Shown piece after piece: positions 58,411 through 64,000 of a DNA stretch of 64,000 nucleotides. Origin of the DNA: Symsagittifera roscoffensis (lineage: Eukaryota; Xenacoelomorpha; Acoela; Convolutidae); assembly GCF_963678635.1 (NCBI RefSeq), contig NC_087068.1:39579649-39643648 (forward strand), written 5' to 3'. The position numbers and the translations under genes are program-made. The notes beneath the pieces were generated by a model. It was not told the origin of the DNA, searched no databases, and worked only from the letters and a program-made list of their open reading frames with translations. Positions within the stretch are counted from its first letter, which is position 1, and every line of letters starts with the position of its first letter.

Positions 58411-58888
58411 GTGAAGGGTTTTCTTACTATTGAATTAGTTTCTAATGGTTCTTTTAATTGTTATCCGAATAAGAGTCTTAGTTTTTTTACAAGTTTTCTC
58501 CCGGAACAAATACATCTTAAAGGAGTATGGGAGGTTGCCTTTTCAGAAATATCGTATCCATTCTTGTACCAAAATGCTATTAAGGAAAAACTTATTTTCG
58601 AAGATGGGCGAAAAAGCTCTGGGGAGAAAAAGAAAGATTCGACCGATGTATATTGAACCTGAATTGTATCCAAGTTTTGTTGGTATAGTTGAAGCCATGA
58701 ATGACAAAGTTCGAAAACTTATTGTCGCACAAAAGTACGAGTACAATGGAATTTATGTATCGGTAGAAAAGATTACGAAAAAAAATGCCATTTTTTTACC
58801 TGAGGATCAATCAGTGTTCATAATTCAAAGTGCTGATGGTTGCGAAAGATATTGGAACAAAAACAGTTCGAAAGCAATTGGGACGTGA
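58411..58888 (+). pseudogene. Polinton penton/minor capsid protein, N-terminal part (frameshifted)
   Basis: Two overlapping frames make one protein. MKGFLTIELVSNGSFNCYPN, LSFFTSFLPEQIHLKGVWEV and EISYPFLYQNAIKEK come from the first; after about 58645, YIEPELYPSFVGIVEAMNDK, EYNGIYVSVEKIT and LPEDQSVFIIQSADGCE come from the second. This is the single-jelly-roll capsid protein typical of Polintons (predicted penton). The C-terminal half is missing. The shared capsid genes underlie the view that Polintons can form virions; this copy is dead. Confidence 0.75.
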
Positions 58889-59379
58889 AAAAAAGGAATC
58901 CAAGTGTAGAACTAGAACAGCCATTTCTCGAAAAAAATGTTTCGAAAACCAGTCGCTCTCGCAAAGACAATTTTGACAAAATAAAACAAAATAATTCGAA
59001 GTAGTCATTTTCAGTAGGGAGCTTTCACAAATTCTTCTTTGGAGACTTTGATAAGTCCCAGTTTTGCAAAAAAAAATGCTTCATCTTACACTCAAGAAGT
59101 ATTTCCCAGTACTTCTATAGGTTAAAGCAGTATTGAGCTTAAAATTTAGACGTATTGTTGTCTTTATTTGAGTATGCGTGATATCCACCTCAGTTTAAAG
59201 CTTCAATTACTCAAAGGAAGATTGATTGATGCTTTCAAAAACAAAAAGCAGAACATAAAGCAAAATTGGAGATTGACTCAAATGAGGAATCTTAAATTTA
59301 ATTAACTTATGAAATTAATCTACTACATTCTCTATTTTCCAATTAAGAAGTTTAATTCAACAAAACAGTGGTTTACAAT

Positions 59380-60290
59380 GCCAATAGATTATTTCCTCAA
59401 AAAGCACAAATATCGAACAGTTTCAACTCATCGACAGCGAGTAATGAAGAAATTTTTGCTTGTCACGGATATAACTTCGAATAGCTTCCGGAAGCATTTG
59501 ATCCGTTCACTGATACAACTAATTCATTAGGAGTAGGGATAACATTTTAATTTATGGCATACTTGCCATAGATTTGTTTACTTGTGAAAGAAAATACTAC
59601 TAAAAATCAAAGTTCAAAATAAACTGTTTCGGGTTAGACCTAATTTTTTCATGCTGTCTGATAATCCAAATTTACACCTGAAATTTGGGATTGTTTGCTG
59701 TTTACTAGACAAATTTTTGTAGCTGAACCGAAACATCAAAACCTGCAATGAAATCTGGAAATTGAACCTGCTCATTACAATTACATGGAAACTAGAACTT
59801 TATTTTTCCATCTTTAGTTTACTCAGGAAAAAGTTTTCAATAATGCCCCAATCAGAAGGATATATGTTGCAAGGAATATGAATTCAGGTGATGCAGGATC
59901 TTTTCATAAAATTTCTTTCAACTATCATCAATTTCATTTGAGAGAGCTTAGAAATGTTCAGAGTGGAAGATCAATTATTTCATTAGATACAACTTCTCCT
60001 TGTCGCTCCTATGTTGCAACAATGAAAGCAATGCAATTTAATAAACCTTTTTCAGCTTTTCTTATGGAAGAATTTCAGAATCTCTATTTTCTAGTTTTGA
60101 CTTGAGTTTACTAACGGATGCAGCTGAAAATTTGCATTATCCAGAATTTAGTGGTAAAACCTTGGGATTAGGATCGTTTTTCCAATTTTCTTTGGACCAA
60201 GTAAAGGAAGTGATAGTCTTGGGAGAATTACCATCAAACAATCAAATTGACGAATCCGGAACAGTCGCTAGAAATGTTTTTTTTTTAAAT
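59380..60290 (+). pseudogene. Polinton major-capsid-like (F54H12.2-like) protein, C-terminal part (decayed)
   Basis: The best part is NAPIRRIYVARNMNSGDAGS (from about 59840), then FHLRELRNVQSGRSIISLDT and YVATMKAMQFNKP. After a frameshift at about 60105 come TDAAENLHYPEFSG and QVKEVIVLGELPSNNQID. Earlier traces are YNFESLPEAFDPF near 59470 and KLFRVRPNFFMLSDNP near 59620. The family is found in Polintons of many animals; the major-capsid assignment is inference. Confidence 0.65.
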
Positions 60291-60618
60291 TTACAGTTTC
60301 ATAAAAGTACCGTAATTTTTTTCATCGCTTTTGCCTCTATCTATCGTCCTATCTATTTTGTTTTTTTTTCAGAGCTGAAACTCAAGACAAAAAATGTAAT
60401 GAATACTGTTTAATTGAAAAGCCGAGACTTTCTTCAATCTAGACTGTAAAACAGTCTATAATAACCTTTGCCCACTACATAGAGTTTGTGTATGGAACTT
60501 TGTTGATTCAAGACCTAAATGCGTGTAAGTCATTAATCATACCTTTTCTACCCTAAATTAACCTATCAAATTGTCAATTCCTTTGTTTTTAGATGTAAAT
60601 TAGTTCATAATTGCAAAG

Positions 60619-61011
60619 ATGGATAGTTTTTTACTGTTGCAAAGAACCAAAAAGTTTCCTGAGCTCAGGTTTGAGTACATGGGATCTTACCCCTCTGATC
60701 AAGTACCTCAACTAACAAAACACTCTTTTGCAATTATTAACTCCCAAGCAATGATAGAGGAGAATACTGGATCATGACTGCTCGAACGGATAAACTTTAC
60801 TTCTTTTCGTATTCTTTGGGTAGAAAGAGATGAACCTACTCCTTAACAAAAAAAGTGTTGACGAAAGGTTCCTCAAAAGCTACAAAAATTGATAGTTTGT
60901 GTGGGTTTTACGCAATTTATTCAGGTTTTCTGCTGTTTTAAACTCTACCAGAGAAACTTAGAAAAGACTCCTGATGTGCATGATTTGAACTTCATCAGTA
61001 ATTTCATCTAA
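60619..61011 (+). pseudogene. Polinton adenain-like cysteine protease (decayed)
   Basis: Starts MDSFLLLQRTKKFPELRFEY and reads YPSDQVPQLTKHSFAIINSQ. After a frameshift, GEYWIMTARTDKLYFF and SLGRKR follow, then DSLCGFYAIYSGFLLF and, in another frame, QRNLEKTPDVHDLNFISNFI. LCGFY holds the catalytic Cys (60900-60902). The catalytic His of the usual GEHW is Tyr here (TAC at 60765-60767). In adenoviruses and Polintons this enzyme matures capsid proteins. Confidence 0.7.
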
Positions 61012-62169
61012 AAATGCAATTTTTATTTGTAGGTGTAAAGTTTTGCAGTGAGGTTACTGTACAATGCAATATTTTTTTATTTATTTATGTAATTTAACTA
61101 TTTAAAATCCCTAATTTTTCTTCCAAAAGCAATCAACTATTTGCAACTAGCGAATATAAACTAACAATGCAACTAACTATAGCAACTAACCATTTGGTGA
61201 AATACACGGACAAAGATGATGAAATACAATGTTGTAGTTCCCAAATGAAAGAATTAACACTAGAAGGATAAATTTACGAAAACTGTAATCAATTTTTAGT
61301 AAATTGTATAAAATTTCTGAAAGTTTACACTGAGAAAAACATACAAAAATCATACAAAAAAACTAAATCTTTTTCAGTGTAATTTTTTAACAGGAAAGTT
61401 TAATTAACAAATTTGGAAAATTCAGAAACATTAAAGATTTTTTGAAAGATTTAAGACAAAGTGATAAAAGATAACTGAAATTAATTTTAGCAAGAAATAT
61501 AACAGAATAAATAAACACGTTGAGACAAAAATGAAAAGTGGATAAAAGCAGCTGATTGATTGAAACTTAATTTTTTTTCAATTTTCATTTCTAGTTTCGA
61601 TGAAAAATCCATGCAGTTTTGATTAGATGTATCTCAATTTTTTGTGAAAATTTAGATTTTTATTCTCTCAAGAAGAAAGCAATTCAGGCTTCATTAACTC
61701 CGTGGGGAAATGCTTATATGCAACTGTCATATGATCGTGGACTAAATATTTTTGAAAAAAATAAGAAAAAAAAACCATAAAATTAATAAATATAATGGAG
61801 CTGTCAACCTTTTTACAGATAACCTGGGGAATGAAAAAATAAAGTGGGATAATAAATTAATCACTCGTGAAGAGCTATTTATCTTCCCCTGATGTCCCGT
61901 GGAGCGGAAGAATTAACATGTCAAAGATAATCCCCTCTTGTCACTTTTTCCCAGATATCCTGAGGGATTATAAATAAGATGAAATAAATATTTGATAAAA
62001 TTTCTTGAAAAAAAATCAAATTTATTCTATGATTAATTCGTTTATGATCCCATACTCTAAATCGAAGTTAATTTTTGTCGAAACTTACCATCTGAAATTT
62101 TTTCTGAGACTCACCATCTGAAATTTAGCATACCGAAATGTCCGAAGAAAAGATAGCCCTTACATATCA
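61012..62169. other. Polinton right interior, no gene seen
   Basis: AT-rich sequence between the protease remnant and the right inverted repeat. I see nothing supported. Confidence 0.5.
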
Positions 62170-62540
62170 CAATTCGTACGAGTTAGCTAAGAAACGCAAG
62201 TTTTGGCAAAATCGCGCTCCAAATAATTTGGGCGCCAAAATGTTTTTGAAACTTATCATCTTACCATCTGAAACCTGGTATCATGGCAAAACTGATCTTA
62301 ATACATTGAATGTCTATTACTATTGTATAGAGAAACCTATACACTATTCTAAAACACGGTGAACTCGGGCGCCGAGAAAACTTTCTGAAACTTACCATCA
62401 CACTGAAAACTTACCATTCCCTATCCTAAAACATCAGGAAACCTATTCCCTATCTTAATACATAGAAAGTCTTATACCTATCTTAATACATAGGTGGGTA
62501 ACTAGTTGCCCCCCCCACCCGATCAGCTCACTTTTCTACT
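62170..62540 (-). repeat. Polinton right terminal inverted repeat
   Basis: Inverse partner of 46509-46912. It ends GATCAGCTCACTTTTCTACT. The inner end of the pairing is GAGTTAGCTAAGAA at about 62180-62194. A run of eight C residues near 62510 is an obvious local change. Confidence 0.85.
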
Positions 62541-63775
62541 GCTGGCGCATTTGTACTAAGAAAAGCGGAAGTGGCTCCCCTAAAACAGCACACAGTAACA
62601 CTAAATTGGAAAGTCAATTGAAAAAGAACTAGTGATTGTCATCAGCTCTACACATATCTGGATCGAGAGCAAAACAGCGCTTCAGTGGATACAAGGATCT
62701 GCTAACGAAAACATTTTTTGTGGCTCACAGTAATGCAGAAATTTTGGAAAGCACCCAAGCGAGTCGATGGAAACATTGCGTAGAACCCATAAAACCAGCA
62801 GACGACAGAAAACGTGGATTACCCCTATCGGAGTTCAGTTACAAATCAAGATGCTTCAATGCAACCCAATTTATTTGTAAACCGGAATGCCATTAATCAA
62901 AGCTACAAATAAAAAACGCCAATACGTATACTTCGCTACTCAACGATCAAATCGGACACATGGATGAAATAGAAACGAGCCCAGTGCTAGCTTTTCAAGC
63001 TTCCTTCAAACGACAGTACAAAGCCTCATCGGATACAGCAGATCCTCCAAATGGACGTGAACTCTCCGAATAACCGCGTACGTGATCCATGCCGCCAGCA
63101 TTTTCTTTCAAAGATAAGGAACCCGACCACCGAACTGACAAGCAATAACATAATTGCCCAAAATAGTTTTATCTTCAAGCAGACACAACAAGACATCTTC
63201 AATCGAGAGGTCAACGCATTGACACGAAATAAACCAATCAACACTACAAGCAGACTTCGACATCTGTCACCATTTCTAGACGAAGACGGAATCTTGCAAG
63301 CACGTGGACGCCTCGAGGAGTATCAATTGTACCATTTCGTAAAACGCCAAACTGTCCTTTATGGAAACCACCCATCAGTTCATCCCTACATAGACAAACC
63401 TGCAACCAGCATTCGCCACGCCTGCACAAAAGAAATTGTCTACCAATTGAATATTGGTTTCTCTGTCTTCGCGCGTAGATTGTCAGAATCTTGAAAAAAA
63501 CTGTTATGACTGCCTACGACACGCAACTGGACTACAGCCCGAACTTGCGCCACTACCGGCCTTCAGATTTCTGGAAGATAAAACTTTCCCGTTTCAACAA
63601 ACAGGAGTAGATCTCTTTGGATCGATCGTTGTGAAAACCGCAGAACTCTACATCATGGGCTACGTTTTTATGATGACGTGCTCAACAATACGAGCTGTAC
63701 ATCTTGAGATGTGGCAGGACCAATCGCCAGACGCCTTCATCAGTACCGTACGATGACTCTTCGCACGCAGCTTGA
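62541..63775 (+). pseudogene. BEL/Pao RNase H and integrase, right part (decayed)
   Basis: Resumes the pol gene cut at 46508. VLRKAEVAPLKQHTVTLN (about 62551-62604) matches the segment after the first RNase H strand. HIWIESKTALQWIQ (62653-62694) is the second, with the usual Asp replaced by Glu. Integrase: LRHLSPFLDEDGILQARGRL (63255-63314), YDCLRHATGLQPELAPLPAF (in part), QQTGVDLFGSIV with the first catalytic Asp (about 63596-63632) and TIRAVHLE (63688-63711). The frame is lost near 63500 and 63756, and the second Asp is missing because unrelated Polinton sequence begins at about 63775. Confidence 0.75.
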
Positions 63776-63781
63776 AGTTTT

Positions 63782-64000
63782 TTCTAAATATATCAATGAA
63801 ATCTGGTGTAATGACTTGGCTTTTGTAGACAAGTTAGCTAGTCAATACAATGGAGTCTAGTATTTATTAGTTGCAGTTTTTTTGTCGAGATTTTTCCGAG
63901 TTCAACCAATGAAATTGCAGTATGCCAAAGACACTTTACAAGCTTTCAAAAATTTTGTATAAAAAATAGTTTATGAAATATACTCAACCAAAATGCAAAA
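63782..64000 (+). pseudogene. Second Polinton integrase fragment, internally deleted
   Basis: SKYINEIWCNDLAFVDKLAS holds the first catalytic Asp of the DDE core (WxxDL). After one stop, YLLVAVFLSRFFRVQPMK and YAKDTLQAFKNFV follow. The last 30 bases (TTTATGAAATATACTCAACC, AAAATGCAAAA) match 58148-58180, which lies far downstream in an intact integrase. Hence about 180 codons are deleted. It is a different copy from the one at 57932-58380 and continues beyond the window. Confidence 0.7.

Larger units (their letters stand above)
46509..62540. mobile_element. Polinton/Maverick DNA transposon, decayed, with inverted termini
   Basis: Sixteen kb bounded by inverted repeats, with termini 5'-AGTAGAA and TTCTACT-3', matching the AG...TC ends typical of Polintons. 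It contains remnants of protein-primed DNA polymerase B (leftward) and of integrase, penton, major-capsid-like protein and adenain-like protease (rightward). It interrupts a BEL/Pao pol gene. The 6-bp target duplication expected for the family is not visible (ACAAGT on the left, GCTGGC on the right). Without the nested Ty3-like element it is about 10.9 kb, shorter than typical 15-20 kb Polintons. No packaging ATPase was recognised. Confidence 0.8.

Noticed and set aside
62138-62362. 74-codon ORF in the right Polinton terminus
   Set aside because: Most of it lies inside the inverted terminal repeat; the left terminus does not keep the frame.
1-64000. CRISPR arrays, bacterial operons, riboswitches
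   Set aside because: The DNA is eukaryotic; the regular repeats seen are tandem duplications and minisatellites without spacers.

Overview
The window is AT-rich genomic DNA of an invertebrate metazoan. It has GT-AG introns, no operons, a spliced adhesion gene and several kinds of metazoan mobile element. The spliced gene is a classical cadherin with the non-chordate layout (primitive classic cadherin domain, EGF-like and laminin-G modules before the membrane helix). This indicates a non-chordate animal; I cannot name the phylum from the sequence alone.

Layout, left to right. (1) 1-8379: 5' half of an LTR-type retroelement on the minus strand. It has a large Gag-like ORF with a CCHC knuckle, a small overlapping ORF before it, and two nearly identical head-to-tail copies of a 2378-bp leader segment; any pol lies beyond base 1. 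(2) 9332-31026: 3' part of the cadherin gene on the plus strand. Thirteen exons were joined by hand; their phases agree throughout and give 1129 residues plus a stop. The order is end of the cadherin-repeat region, primitive classic cadherin domain, EGF, LamG, EGF, LamG, two EGF-like units, transmembrane helix, juxtamembrane p120-catenin-type motif and beta-catenin-type motif. The 5' exons lie outside the window or are not recognisable. Introns hold tRNA-derived SINE-like copies, two foldback/MITE-like elements, a diverged minisatellite and other dispersed repeats. (3) 31027-45189: gene-poor AT-rich DNA with a tandem segmental duplication (32.6-37.8 kb), a solitary Polinton-terminus-like block and weak ORFs. 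(4) 45190-64000: a nest of decayed transposons. A BEL/Pao pol gene is split by a 16-kb Polinton/Maverick with inverted termini (46509-62540). The Polinton DNA polymerase gene is in turn next to or interrupted by a 5.15-kb Ty3/gypsy-like element (48557-53707) with paired LTRs, PBS, PPT and a near-perfect 5-bp target duplication. Polinton remnants include protein-primed DNA polymerase B, integrase, penton/minor capsid, major-capsid-like protein and adenain-like protease. A second Polinton integrase fragment abuts the broken BEL/Pao integrase at the right edge.

The only gene that looks functional is the cadherin. The leftmost retroelement has intact ORFs and 99.8%-like identity between its duplicated segments, so it looks young. 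Everything from 45 kb on carries stops and frameshifts and looks dead. The least explained parts are the 2378-bp duplicated leader with its repeated stem-loop modules, and the Ty3-like element, which has two unrecognised ORFs where an integrase would be expected.
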